A DNA stretch of 64,000 nt, taken from positions 2,728,001-2,792,000 of the forward strand of contig NZ_CP042912.1 in the NCBI RefSeq assembly GCF_008087665.1. Direction: 5' to 3'. Each line of letters opens with the position of its first letter. Positions within the stretch are counted from its first letter, which is position 1. The notes beneath the pieces were generated by a model, which worked only from the letters and a program-made list of their open reading frames with translations, was not told the DNA's origin and did no database searches. This document shows positions 45,811 through 55,209 of the stretch, piece by piece. Source of the DNA: Mariniblastus fucicola. Lineage in GTDB: Bacteria; Planctomycetota; Planctomycetia; Pirellulales; Pirellulaceae. The translations under genes were made by a program, and so were the position numbers.

Positions 45811-46956
45811 ATGACCCGTAACTCACAACAACACATCCTTGTCACCGGAAGCGACGGCTTAATCGGCTGGCACTTGCGATGCTGGCTCGAAACGTGTGCT
45901 GGCACGCATGTCATTCCGTGCAATCGCGAGCAATTCAACGACGACGCATACCTCAGTGATGCGATCGAAAAAGCAAACGTGATCGTGCACCTTGCCGGCA
46001 TGAATCGGGGCGAAGAAGAAGATATCGTACAGACGAACATCGGTCTGGCTCAACGCATCACCGAAATCTGCCAACAGCTCGATTGTCGTCCGCAGATCAT
46101 CTACAGCTCGTCGACTCAAGTCGATGGCGACAGTCGCTATGGCTATTCAAAACGGGTCGCTGGGGAAACATTTCAGGATTGGGCGAACGTCGAAGACGCC
46201 CGGTTCCTCAACCTTGTGTTACCACATGTTTTCGGTGAGCACGGCAAACCGTTTTACAATTCGGTTGTTTCGACGTTTGCCCATCAGCTCGCCAATGGCG
46301 AGACTCCAAAGATTATCAGCGATGGCCAGGTTAACCTGCTGCACGCTCATGATGTCGCTCAAATCATCTGGAATTCGATCGAAGACGGAACGGTTGGAGA
46401 ACTTCGGCCTCACGGCAGCGAAATGTTCGTTTCCGAGTTGCTGGAGCGAATGCAACGGCTCAGCCAACGCTATTTCGACGGAGTGATTCCGGAAGCGACG
46501 GAGCCGATCGATCTGAAACTGTTCAACACTTTTCGTTCCTACATTCCGTATGAAAAAAGAGCCGTCGACTTGACGTTGCACACGGACGACCGCGGAAATC
46601 TTTTCGAAGCCGCTCGTGCGGACGGGCAGGGGCAGGTTTTCGTTTCGACCAGCCATCCAGGAATCACTCGTGGCCAGCATTTTCATTTTCGCAAAGTCGA
46701 AAGGTTTTTGGTGATTCAGGGCAAGGCCAAGATTCGAATGCGTCGCGTCCTTCACGACGACATTGTGACTTACGAAGTCAGTGGCGATCATCCGCAAGCG
46801 ATCGACATCCCTACGTTGCATACGCACAACATTACTAATGTCGGCGACACGCCGCTGCTGACTCTTTTTTGGGCTGGCGAACACTTTGATCCTGACAACT
46901 CGGATACGTATCCGATGATTGTTGAAATTCCAACGACTCAATCAGCAGAAGCATGA
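45811..46956 (+). CDS. UDP-FucNAc pathway reductase, CapF/FnlB type, with C-terminal cupin
   Basis: A 381-residue protein. Residues 1 to about 240 are a reductase of the SDR type (HILVTGSDGLIGWHLRCWLE; IVHLAGMNRG; STQVDGDSRYGYSKR). Residues 260-381 are a cupin with metal-type His residues (SHPGITRGQHFHFRKVERFL; THNITNVGDTPLLTLFW). This architecture is that of CapF/WbjC, where the cupin helps C3 epimerisation and the SDR part reduces C4. It overlaps the next gene by 4 bases. Confidence 0.93.
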   Translation: MTRNSQQHILVTGSDGLIGWHLRCWLETCAGTHVIPCNREQFNDDAYLSDAIEKANVIVHLAGMNRGEEEDIVQTNIGLAQRITEICQQLDCRPQIIYSSSTQVDGDSRYGYSKRVAGETFQDWANVEDARFLNLVLPHVFGEHGKPFYNSVVSTFAHQLANGETPKIISDGQVNLLHAHDVAQIIWNSIEDGTVGELRPHGSEMFVSELLERMQRLSQRYFDGVIPEATEPIDLKLFNTFRSYIPYEKRAVDLTLHTDDRGNLFEAARADGQGQVFVSTSHPGITRGQHFHFRKVERFLVIQGKAKIRMRRVLHDDIVTYEVSGDHPQAIDIPTLHTHNITNVGDTPLLTLFWAGEHFDPDNSDTYPMIVEIPTTQSAEA

Positions 46957-48095
46957 ATTCAACTCGCCTAAAAGTTCTCACGATCCTCGGAACTCGCCCG
47001 GAAATCATCCGCCTCAGCCGCACCATGGCAGCACTTGACCAGTACACCGATCACCAGATCGCACACACTGGCCAGAACTACGATTACGAATTGAATCAGA
47101 TCTTTTTTGATGATCTGGAGATTCGCAAGCCAGACCATTTCATGGGAGTCGACACATCGTCGCTGGGCAATGTGCTGGGCGGAACGTTGATCGAGAGCGA
47201 AAAAATCCTGCGTCAGGAAAAGCCCGACGCGGTCGTGATTCTTGGGGACACCAACAGCGCATTGGCGGGCATCATGGCGCGTCGCCTGAAGATTCCGCTG
47301 TATCACATGGAAGCCGGAAACCGCTGCTTTGATTTAAATGTTCCAGAAGAAACCAATCGCCGCATCATTGATCATGTCAGCGATTTCAACCTGGTCTACA
47401 CGGAACACGCGCGTCGACATTTGCTTTCCGAAGGCATCTCGCATCGGCGAATCTACGTGACCGGTTCGCCAATGAACGAAGTCCTGAATCACTACGGTGC
47501 GAAAATCGATGCTTCGACGGCGCCCGCAGATTTGGGCGTTGAACCTGGTAAATATATCTTGGTCAGCATGCATCGCGAAGAGAACGTGGACTATGAGAAA
47601 CCGCTGACGGAGTTGGTGAACGCGTTGACGATGTTGTCGGAAAAGTTCGACATGCCCGTGATTGTGTCGACTCATCCGCGAACGCAGAAACGGCTGGATC
47701 AGTTCGGGCTGAAAGTTGACGAGTCCAAGGTCCGCTTCATGAAGCCGTTTGGATTCTGCGATTACAATAAACTTCAAAAGGACTCGTTCTGCGTCGTTTC
47801 CGACAGCGGCACGATTTCCGAAGAGTCGTCGATGCTCCGCTTCCCCGCGGTGACCATTCGAAACGCTCTGGAGCGCCCCGAAGCCATGGATACTGGCAGC
47901 ATCACACTGACGGGCACCAATCCGGATCGCATTCTCGATTGCGTGACGGTCGTGACGGATCAGTTCGCGGCCGGAACTGTGGCACCCGTGCCTGTCGACT
48001 ATCAGGTTCCCAACACGTCGCAGCGAGTTGTTCAACTAATTCTTGGAACGGCTAAACTTGCCCATCGCTGGCAAGGCATCGACGATCGGTCGTAG
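46953..48095 (+). CDS. UDP-N-acetyl sugar 2-epimerase, CapG/FnlC type
   Basis: A 380-residue non-hydrolysing 2-epimerase of the WecB fold, last step to UDP-L-FucNAc. Visible blocks: TILGTRPEIIRLSRTMAAL, HTGQNYDYELNQIFFDDL, YHMEAGNRCFDLNVPEETNR, SMHREENVD and SDSGTISEESSMLRFPAVT. MEAGNRCFD with the Asn is characteristic of the WbjD/CapG subgroup rather than WecB (which has LRT). It ends the cluster; a convergent nucleoside hydrolase gene follows. Confidence 0.94.
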   Translation: MNSTRLKVLTILGTRPEIIRLSRTMAALDQYTDHQIAHTGQNYDYELNQIFFDDLEIRKPDHFMGVDTSSLGNVLGGTLIESEKILRQEKPDAVVILGDTNSALAGIMARRLKIPLYHMEAGNRCFDLNVPEETNRRIIDHVSDFNLVYTEHARRHLLSEGISHRRIYVTGSPMNEVLNHYGAKIDASTAPADLGVEPGKYILVSMHREENVDYEKPLTELVNALTMLSEKFDMPVIVSTHPRTQKRLDQFGLKVDESKVRFMKPFGFCDYNKLQKDSFCVVSDSGTISEESSMLRFPAVTIRNALERPEAMDTGSITLTGTNPDRILDCVTVVTDQFAAGTVAPVPVDYQVPNTSQRVVQLILGTAKLAHRWQGIDDRS

Positions 48096-48155
48096 CGACT
48101 GCTTCCGGTCGCTCCGCAAGTCGTTGTCTCGTACGCGGTGACGGAACGGCCAAGC

Positions 48156-49073
48156 CTACTTCGCCAGTGCCGCGGCCCAAAATCCGGCACGCATTTTCTC
48201 TACGTCAATCGTCTTATACATCCAGACTTTGCGTTGAGTGTTCTCGGGCGGCGTCGTTACTTCCACCTCGCTCGCCAATGAGGGATCGATCATGGCTTCT
48301 ACCAACGCCAGATCCCACATCACCCAGGTTTTCGAGCTGCCAAACAGTCGCGTCCAACGTTCGGTCAGTTGCTCTCCAAGCGGTCCCATTCTGGCCTGTT
48401 TTTCAAAGCTATCTCCCTGCTCGAACTTGAAAATTCCTGATGTCGTCGCGGACATCACATGCAGTTCGAGATCTTTTTGGTTCAGCAGAAAGTCGACAGC
48501 GTTGAGGTCCCGACGAACATTGAACTCAGATTTGTTCCAGGTACCTGTCCCGAAGTCGTACTGAAACCCCATGACGTAGGCTTTGATTTTCGGCGCGATT
48601 TCAGGAGCCAACTTGATGGCAGAAGCAAGGTTAGTGCTGGCTCCGATGCACACGACGTAAAGCTTTTCATCATTGGCAAGCTCACGAGCAGACTTGATGA
48701 TAAATTGAGCCGCGGGAGAGTCTTTCGCTTCGTCTCCACCCCAGGGCTTTCCCATCGGACGCTCCGCCCCGATGTTCAACGGCAGCCCACTGACTCCCAT
48801 CAGTTCGACAAGCCTTTCGTTTAGCTTTTGGCTGGCTTGGACCGAATCTTGTTGCCCCAAGTAGTGAAACCACTGAGCCGAATTCAATCCGATGACGTCG
48901 AATTTGTCTTGACGAAAGATCCGGATGATGGCGTACTGGTCATCAATCTCATTGGCGGTATCCGCATCGAGAATCAATTTTGGTTTGGCATCCTGAGCAT
49001 GAACCATCGCGGCCCACAGGAGCGTAAAAGAAATTGCAAGAACGCAAAAGATTCGGGAGACGTTTATCTTCAT
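48156..49073 (-). CDS. Secreted nucleoside hydrolase
   Basis: A 305-residue protein with a signal peptide (IFCVLAISFTLLWAAMVHA). The N-terminal calcium motif of nucleoside hydrolases is present as DADTANEIDDQYAI. Further family features: NIGAERPMG-type loop and VVCIGASTNLASAIKLAPE. It should cleave the N-glycosidic bond of ribonucleosides or related compounds in the periplasm, but substrate residues are not clear. It is convergent with the end of the polysaccharide cluster and appears unrelated to it. Confidence 0.87.
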   Translation of the reverse strand: MKINVSRIFCVLAISFTLLWAAMVHAQDAKPKLILDADTANEIDDQYAIIRIFRQDKFDVIGLNSAQWFHYLGQQDSVQASQKLNERLVELMGVSGLPLNIGAERPMGKPWGGDEAKDSPAAQFIIKSARELANDEKLYVVCIGASTNLASAIKLAPEIAPKIKAYVMGFQYDFGTGTWNKSEFNVRRDLNAVDFLLNQKDLELHVMSATTSGIFKFEQGDSFEKQARMGPLGEQLTERWTRLFGSSKTWVMWDLALVEAMIDPSLASEVEVTTPPENTQRKVWMYKTIDVEKMRAGFWAAALAK

Positions 49074-49187
49074 GGCCGTGGTCCTGTCAGGGCGATCAAA
49101 TTCACTTCACAGTGTGAACCCATAATATAGCCGACAGGAATTCAAAAGCTGCACGTTGGCAGCGAACGGAATCAGCAGGGACTTTTC

Positions 49188-50129
49188 CTATTGAAAAGTT
49201 CCGCTCGTGTCACGGTTTCGCCAATCTGCAGAACGCGTGTTATTGTACGGATCGTAAGACGCAGTTGATTGGCCTTGGACGACTGCGTTGGTGTTGGCTG
49301 CAAAAACTGCGTTTGTCGCGTTGCCTGTCTGAACCATTCCTGAAGCAGCATTGTATTGGCCCGACGGAACGCTAAAAGTTCCGGAGTAATAAGGTTGCTG
49401 GTATCCCGACATGCCTTGGCCGGGTAGCTGTGCCACCTGGACTCCGGAAGCCCGAGCGTAGTATTGCGATGGAGCGCGGACTGCGGAAGCGTCGGTTGCC
49501 GGCAATCGCGTTCGATCGTAAGTCTCGTTAACCGCGGTCGTGGAATAGTCCGGCGATCTTACATAGGAATCGCCGTAGCCCTGATTGGCCGGTGCCTGTG
49601 TGTTTTGAACCAGTACGGAACGGGCGCTCGCAGGAGCAGCACTTTCCTGCCCTGTTGCCGCCGGGTTTGCGGTTGAGTTGCTACCAAGCGTCGTCGTGCC
49701 ACTGGTTGGCTGAGTGGCGTTGGACTGATTGTTGTTCGGGTTTGGATTCGAAGCCGGGTTTGCTGTATTGCCGCCAACCGATTGCCAGCCATTTTGCTGA
49801 TTGAATTGACTCGCTCCGTTGGCTGGCGTTGGCGCGTTCCCGCCTGTATTGAGCAAACCGCGATTCTGATTGACGCCGAACGGATTGTTGCGAGCAATCG
49901 AAGGAATGTTCAACGTGCCCGTTCCCGGTGGTGGAATGACCTGGGATCTTCCGCCAGCGGCTCCGTACTGTTGTCCGTAGTTCGGAGCGGTGTTGTATCC
50001 GTACTGATTGGCGTAGGGCTGTTGTTGGTAGGGATAGTAGTTGGGTTGGCATCGATTGCGACAGCCCGTAAACGACATGCCGACGACGCACAGCACCACA
50101 GCACAAACGATATTTCGATTCGAAGACAT
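49188..50129 (-). CDS. Low-complexity lipoprotein, unknown function
   Basis: A 313-residue lipoprotein. The lipobox is SFTGC after a short hydrophobic helix. The rest is rich in Asn, Gln, Tyr, Pro, Thr and Gly (for example YYPYQQQPYANQYGYNTA) with no recognisable domain, probably disordered. The ATG for MSSNRN is preceded by GGAAGG; an upstream ATG at 50159 has no such site. It is divergent from the aminotransferase-like gene. Confidence 0.75.
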   Translation of the reverse strand: MSSNRNIVCAVVLCVVGMSFTGCRNRCQPNYYPYQQQPYANQYGYNTAPNYGQQYGAAGGRSQVIPPPGTGTLNIPSIARNNPFGVNQNRGLLNTGGNAPTPANGASQFNQQNGWQSVGGNTANPASNPNPNNNQSNATQPTSGTTTLGSNSTANPAATGQESAAPASARSVLVQNTQAPANQGYGDSYVRSPDYSTTAVNETYDRTRLPATDASAVRAPSQYYARASGVQVAQLPGQGMSGYQQPYYSGTFSVPSGQYNAASGMVQTGNATNAVFAANTNAVVQGQSTASYDPYNNTRSADWRNRDTSGTFQ

Positions 50130-50358
50130 CACAGTCCTTCCGGATTTGAGGGCTCGCAATCAAATTTGGGGCGCGAGCTTTAGCGGGAAAGTAGCAAACG
50201 GCCATTTTCGTGCAATATCAATCGTGCTGGCGTGTCAGTCCGGAGGAAGTAGAGAGTTTGGGCATCCGGAGGGCTTGATCGGCGGAACTTGACGCGAAAG
50301 AAGTTGTTCCTTGCGAAGCAGAATTTACATCGTTCGCACAACGGTTATCCTATCGAAC

Positions 50359-52038
50359 ATGCTATCTGATTCGATCAATCTCAAATTGCTCGAGCATCAC
50401 GCTCGGCTGACTGCGGAAGCCCGCTATCGACTGCTTTACCATCGGTTCGACCCGCATTTGCAGCAACCGATTTATGGTGAGCGTGTCCTGCCCAAATTCT
50501 CCAAACGGGCTTCGGGATGTCAGATTTGGGATATTCTTGGCAGCGTCTACCTGGACTGGACCGGCAGCTCGGATTCGAACTTGCTCGGCCACCGTCATCC
50601 TGCTGTCGTGGATGCGATTAAACAATGGGCGATCGACGAACCGGCTCATGAACTCGATGAACCAGCCGCCTGCGACGGACCGCTGACCGATCCGCGAGAA
50701 GTTTCTCTGGCCAAAAAGTTTGCGGACGTTTTCAACCACGGCGACGAACTGTTGGTCGGATTCACGCGAGGCAGAAGCGAGGCTCTTTATTGTGCGACTG
50801 AGATGGCGCGGACTTTGACCGGTCGGCCGATGATCGCTGTCCATGAAGTTCACTCGAATCGACCTTTGTTCGCCGAAGATCAACGCTTTCGGTTTACGCG
50901 TTCCCATTTCGAAGAAACCAACGTCAAAACGATTCCGCTCGATGACGTGAAAGCCATAGAGTGGCTGCTGAAAACGAATCCGGATCAATTGGCTGCTGTC
51001 GTGATCAATCCGCCCACGTTTCAGCTTCCACCGACGGGCTACTATAAAGAGCTACATTCTTTGCTGCAGAAGCATGGAACGCTTTTGATCCTGGACGAAT
51101 CGGAAACGGCCTTTCGGCTGGACATCGGCGGTGCCCAACAACACTTTTCGATCGCTCCAGACATCACGGTCACCGGCGAGAAGTTGGGGGGAGCGTTTGC
51201 GTTTTCTGCGGTGCTGGGGCGGAAAGAATTACTGGGCCGAGCCTGGCGGAGCACCATGAGGACGCTAGATCGTCCCGGAGGGCTTACGCTTGACGTTGTC
51301 GAAGCGGCGTTTGACGTGGTGGTCGGGCGATGTCTCCCGTCCGAGTTGCGTCACGTCGGATCCCAGCTACGGGACGGGTTCAATGATTTTGCGCAAGAGC
51401 AAGGTTTTCCGTGCCAACTGGTAGGCGATCCAACTCGACTGGCTTTGCAGTTCGATGCTCAAGAATTCCTGACGCCTGAACAACTCCGGGCAGCATTTTG
51501 CATGTTCGCTCTGGAAGAAGGGCTGATCACGCATGGAGAATTTTGGCCCAACGCGGCTCACAACGGCGATGCCCTGTTCGACACGATGCGGATGCTTGAA
51601 CGCACGACGGAATCAATGACGCGATGGATGCGCGAAATTGTCAAACCGGAAGAAGCGATCGGCGAGCCGTTTTCAAAGTTCGAGCTTCGCGGCAGAATCG
51701 ACGCTCTCAATATGATCCGCAAGACGATGGTGTTGACGGGCTGGGTTTTAATCGATGGCGAACCGGTGGAACTTTCCGCGGTCGACGAAGACGGAACTCG
51801 GGTCGCTGCTGAACAGGTTCAGCGAAAGGATTTGGCAGCCGGTATGCCGAATAGTCCGCAAGCAAACAACGCCGGGTTCAAGCTGTCCGTGGAAGTCCAA
51901 AGCATCAAAAAGCCCAGCCGCTTTTTGATCGAGGCACACCGCGACGGCAAACTGATCTACCGCACGCTGCTGGTCCATGATCCGGCCGAGCAGTCGTCAG
52001 CGCCCTATCCGTTTCGCGATGGATACATTTTCACCTAA
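50359..52038 (+). CDS. Class-III-aminotransferase-like PLP protein with C-terminal extension
   Basis: A 559-residue protein. The first 430 residues follow class III aminotransferases: SVYLDWTGSSDSNLLGHRHP, LLILDESETAFRLD, and a putative PLP Lys in TVTGEKLGGAFAFSAV. The active-site surroundings deviate from classic members (DESETAF for DEVQTG). The last 115 residues (FELRGRIDALNMIRKTMVLT onward) look like a beta-rich extra domain. The ATG at 50359 is chosen; an earlier one at 50311 lacks a ribosome site. Substrate unknown; it stands alone. Confidence 0.75.
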   Translation: MLSDSINLKLLEHHARLTAEARYRLLYHRFDPHLQQPIYGERVLPKFSKRASGCQIWDILGSVYLDWTGSSDSNLLGHRHPAVVDAIKQWAIDEPAHELDEPAACDGPLTDPREVSLAKKFADVFNHGDELLVGFTRGRSEALYCATEMARTLTGRPMIAVHEVHSNRPLFAEDQRFRFTRSHFEETNVKTIPLDDVKAIEWLLKTNPDQLAAVVINPPTFQLPPTGYYKELHSLLQKHGTLLILDESETAFRLDIGGAQQHFSIAPDITVTGEKLGGAFAFSAVLGRKELLGRAWRSTMRTLDRPGGLTLDVVEAAFDVVVGRCLPSELRHVGSQLRDGFNDFAQEQGFPCQLVGDPTRLALQFDAQEFLTPEQLRAAFCMFALEEGLITHGEFWPNAAHNGDALFDTMRMLERTTESMTRWMREIVKPEEAIGEPFSKFELRGRIDALNMIRKTMVLTGWVLIDGEPVELSAVDEDGTRVAAEQVQRKDLAAGMPNSPQANNAGFKLSVEVQSIKKPSRFLIEAHRDGKLIYRTLLVHDPAEQSSAPYPFRDGYIFT

Positions 52039-52042
52039 AGGC

Positions 52043-52930
52043 CTACTTCACCAGTAGTTCGCGCGGCGACTCGGTCGTCGGTTTCGGCGCGGCCAACTTC
52101 GGATCCGCCAACTGTTGCCGCAGGAATTCCGGACGATTGGTGGTCAGCGATGACGTGCCGAACGACTTTAGTTGCACTGCCTGATTCGGGTCATCGATCG
52201 TCCAGGCGTGAAACTCGAATCCTGCATCCACCATCGCGGCCACAAATTCCTCCGTGACGACGTCCTCGTGCCCTTGCGATCCCAGACCAGTCGCTTGAGT
52301 CCGGGCCAACGTGGCGAGCACCTCGTCTTGAGTCGGCGTCCAGGACGGGTCGTCTTCACTGCCTTTTAATTTATACGATGTCAACCAATTCGCTTTGTAT
52401 TGAGGCATCGACTCACGTACTTGCTGAATCACTGCGGATTTGAAACAAATAATTACGATCTGTTCCGGCTCCAAATTCGACGCAGCCAACTCTTTCTCAA
52501 GGACCGGCAAGATCTCGGGGCCACACTTGATCTCTACGAAGATCTTCTTCCCTTCCGGAACGGTCGCCAGAACATCGCTCAACGTGGGTATTTTCTCACT
52601 GGAGAACTGACGGCCTTTCCAGCTTCCCACCTCCAGATTTTGCAACGTCGCCAGATCCGATTCCGCGACTTTCAATACTGGCTTGGTCGGACAAACACGC
52701 TCCGTATCTTTGTCGTGGATGCAGACAATCTGCTTGTCCGACGTCAAATGAAAATCGCCCTCGATCGCATCGGCTCCCTGCTTCCAAGCCAGCCGAAACG
52801 CCGCCAGAGTATTCTCCGGTGCGTCGTGCGACGCGCCGCGATGAGCGACGAACAGCTGAGCCGGTGCAAGACCTGGCAAAATGGAAATCAAGAGAAACAC
52901 CAATGGCAGCGGCAAACGAGATAGTTTCAT
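52043..52930 (-). CDS. Secreted glycerophosphodiester phosphodiesterase
   Basis: A 295-residue exported enzyme with a signal peptide (LPLPLVFLLISILPGLAPAQ). It begins the mature part with the GDPD block VAHRGASHDAPENTLAAF and continues with ADAIEGDFHLTSDKQIVCIH, IPTLSDVLATV and FVEIKCG, giving the expected His and acidic metal ligands. It should hydrolyse glycerophosphodiesters to glycerol 3-phosphate and alcohols in the periplasm. It ends 5 bases from the aminotransferase-like gene, convergent. Confidence 0.92.
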   Translation of the reverse strand: MKLSRLPLPLVFLLISILPGLAPAQLFVAHRGASHDAPENTLAAFRLAWKQGADAIEGDFHLTSDKQIVCIHDKDTERVCPTKPVLKVAESDLATLQNLEVGSWKGRQFSSEKIPTLSDVLATVPEGKKIFVEIKCGPEILPVLEKELAASNLEPEQIVIICFKSAVIQQVRESMPQYKANWLTSYKLKGSEDDPSWTPTQDEVLATLARTQATGLGSQGHEDVVTEEFVAAMVDAGFEFHAWTIDDPNQAVQLKSFGTSSLTTNRPEFLRQQLADPKLAAPKPTTESPRELLVK

Positions 52931-53004
52931 GGTTCTAGCGTGTCAGATTGAAGAAGCGAAAGTTCAAAGTAGATTCTTCGGAGCAGGTGCTGCGTCATCC
53001 AGTT

Positions 53005-53493
53005 TTAGATGGGGCCTGTCGTCGAACCATCCGAGTTTAGGTCGAAGTTAAACACATTGTTACCCGTTGGGATCGTCAGATTCAACTTTGATTCCTTGTG
53101 ATATTCTACGGGAACCAGCTCTTTCTTTTCCTTCGGCTTAGGCAAATCCGGATCGACTTCTGCGTCGCCTTCATCCGTTTTTAGTTCGCCCGTGCTGGCC
53201 AGAGTACTGATCTTTACGACGACTTCGCCTGGCAAAACGCCATCAACTTCGCTATTGAACTTCATGCGATAATCGCCATTGGCATCGGTCGTCGCATAGG
53301 ACATCGTTCCGTCAGTTTGCTCAAAGAAAACGACGGTGTCGGGCAACGGTTCACCGTCGAGCTTGATATTTCCGGTGACTTTGATCAAGCCGAGTTGAGA
53401 ATAGTTGGCCTCGTTGGACCCAATGCAGCCGGAAACCATCGTGATCGCAATCAAGCAGATTCCCATCGCTATTGGTCGGTTTGAGAATTTCAT
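53005..53493 (-). CDS. Small lipoprotein with carboxypeptidase-regulatory-like fold
   Basis: A 162-residue protein. Lipobox VSGC follows a hydrophobic helix (GICLIAITM). The mature part fits the Ig-like carboxypeptidase-regulatory fold common in planctomycete lipoproteins: VTGNIKLDGEPLPDTVVFFE, then ATTDANGDYRMKF. A Lys/Glu/Pro-rich loop follows. Function unknown. It lies downstream of the DUF1559 gene in the same direction, a frequent pairing in this phylum. Confidence 0.82.
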   Translation of the reverse strand: MKFSNRPIAMGICLIAITMVSGCIGSNEANYSQLGLIKVTGNIKLDGEPLPDTVVFFEQTDGTMSYATTDANGDYRMKFNSEVDGVLPGEVVVKISTLASTGELKTDEGDAEVDPDLPKPKEKKELVPVEYHKESKLNLTIPTGNNVFNFDLNSDGSTTGPI

Positions 53494-53624
53494 GGAAGAG
53501 CGTTTTCCGTTTTATAGTGTAAGAATTGATCAACGCGACGCATCAGTCTGACTGAACGCTTCGCACCGCTGATATGTGCTCGTGCATCGAGCATTGTTTG
53601 GAGAATGTAAAAGTAAGCAGGCCC

Positions 53625-53669
53625 GAAGGACGCGAGTGAGTCATCAACATTCTGACTCACTCGCGCTTC
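53625..53669. terminator. Hairpin between the DUF1559 and lipoprotein genes
   Basis: A 13-bp stem, cgcgagtgagtca (53631-53643) / tgactcactcgcg (53653-53665), extended by gaag/cttc, with a 9-base loop. The T run is on the + strand side (53673 on). It lies 34 bases after the DUF1559 stop. As a - strand terminator it lacks a T tract, so it may act as a processing site or stabiliser. Confidence 0.6.
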
Positions 53670-53702
53670 GTACTCTTTTTGTTTAGACCTGACACCAAGA
53701 GT

Positions 53703-54665
53703 CTAGAAATCGCTGACGACTTCGCCACCGTCACGAGACCCGAGAGCCTGGTAGGTCACAATGTCGATACTGTCACTGATGAAGTGCGTCGACCCGTCAC
53801 ACAAACCGAACGTCGCTCCGCCCGGATGGTAGCTTCCGAAACTCAGCTCGATCAAGCGGCCTGCCGTTGTTGGATCCAGCTTGTTGATGTTCATCGGCGT
53901 GTAGGTTGCACCAACCAGTTCGGAAAACTCGGTGCCTCCGTTGCCGCCGTCACAACGACATGGATCTGCCGTCGGAGAACCGATGTACCAGTAATCCATC
54001 GCCTGACCATCTTTGACAAAACCGGGATCGGTGCGCGACTCGCCAACCATGATTGTGTTGGACGTACCGTCTGAGATATCTCCGAAAGTAATTTCACTGC
54101 AGGCAAACATAATCCCGTTCAGATCGATGCTTTCCATCGACTTGGTATCAGGCAGAATCGAGCTGGTGTCATCCGAAGTAACTTCGTTGCCGGCGCTGGC
54201 ACGATAGCTCGCCGGGACGCGGCCCGGAATTCCATTGTTGTCGATATGCTCTTCGATCGGCATCGTTGGGCAGCGATAGCCGGGAATCATTGTTCCGGCT
54301 GCAGCCTCGTTGTCCGATCCGTTGGTCGCCCAGTTGTCGCTTTCCTCGATGATATCAAGCGTCAGCCACAGGTTGTTCTGCTCAATGAAAGGCAGCAGCA
54401 ACGCGTTCCATCCTGTACCTCGATTGTTCCATCCATAAGGGAAGTGCATGTGAGCACTCTCGAAATTATGGCCAGCCAAAACTTGCTGCCTGACATTGTT
54501 TGCACAGGCTGTCCGACGGGCCGCCTCGCGAACCTGTTGGACTGCGGGCAACAACATGCCAATCAAAATTCCGATGATTGCAATCACGACAAGCAATTCG
54601 ACCAGGGTGAATCCGGGTCTGGTTTGAGACCTTCGGGATAGGGGCCATTCTTGCTTAAAACTCAC
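53703..54665 (-). CDS. DUF1559 prepilin-like protein (planctomycete type II pseudopilin)
   Basis: A 320-residue protein. The type IV prepilin leader is clear: [20 protein letters not shown], followed by the hydrophobic helix and [16 protein letters not shown]. The DUF1559 body ends with the H-X9-DG-like block [24 protein letters not shown] at 54665 with GGAG upstream is chosen; an ATG at 54737 would put 24 extra residues before the leader. The family is highly expanded in planctomycetes and its role is largely unknown. Confidence 0.92.
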   Translation of the reverse strand: MSFKQEWPLSRRSQTRPGFTLVELLVVIAIIGILIGMLLPAVQQVREAARRTACANNVRQQVLAGHNFESAHMHFPYGWNNRGTGWNALLLPFIEQNNLWLTLDIIEESDNWATNGSDNEAAAGTMIPGYRCPTMPIEEHIDNNGIPGRVPASYRASAGNEVTSDDTSSILPDTKSMESIDLNGIMFACSEITFGDISDGTSNTIMVGESRTDPGFVKDGQAMDYWYIGSPTADPCRCDGGNGGTEFSELVGATYTPMNINKLDPTTAGRLIELSFGSYHPGGATFGLCDGSTHFISDSIDIVTYQALGSRDGGEVVSDF

Positions 54666-55209
54666 TAGCAGATCTCCATAAAAAGTTTGACGCTTTGCAA
54701 ACCTGAACAAGGTTTCACAACAAAGCTGTGACTTCACGATGCACCAAAATCATCGCAACGAATTTGACTGTTGCTCGAAACGCCTACAGGCGTTCGTTCG
54801 GTCAGGGACGCGACAAAACAGCGTCCCATGACTTCGCGAATTTGGTTTACGCAAACGGATATCAACGGTCACCAAAGCGTTGCTGCATGTAACAGTTTGA
54901 CCCGTCGCCTTGCCACAGCAATGCATGTCGGCCGCTTCCAAATTTCAAGCGACGGAGAGGTTAGAGAGTGCCTGTTAATATTCGGTTTGGGAAAGTTGAA
55001 GATTTCATTAGCAAGACTTCACGCTTCCTTCACTCAACCTTTTCCGTTTTGTCATCGATTGTTTCTACGCTCTGTGACCAATGAGGTGGCTCTGTATCGA
55101 ACATGAGCACCGAAGCATCAGTGTCTTGCGCAGCGACAAAGAAGGTCGCGTTTGCGTGACTCCGGACTTTATTCACATGAGGAGAGGTTCCTACCCTGAA
55201 CCCGAAACA
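54666..55209. other. Divergent promoter region
   Basis: 544 bases between the DUF1559 gene (-) and the PEP-CTERM gene (+). It should hold both promoters. Short open frames are present but none is convincing. I see no repeat or RNA gene. Confidence 0.4.

Noticed and set aside
26220-48095. Genomic island with integrase, insertion sequences or attachment sites
   Set aside because: Although the content looks accessory, I found no integrase, transposase or direct-repeat boundary next to the cluster; a GC and codon-use calculation would be needed.
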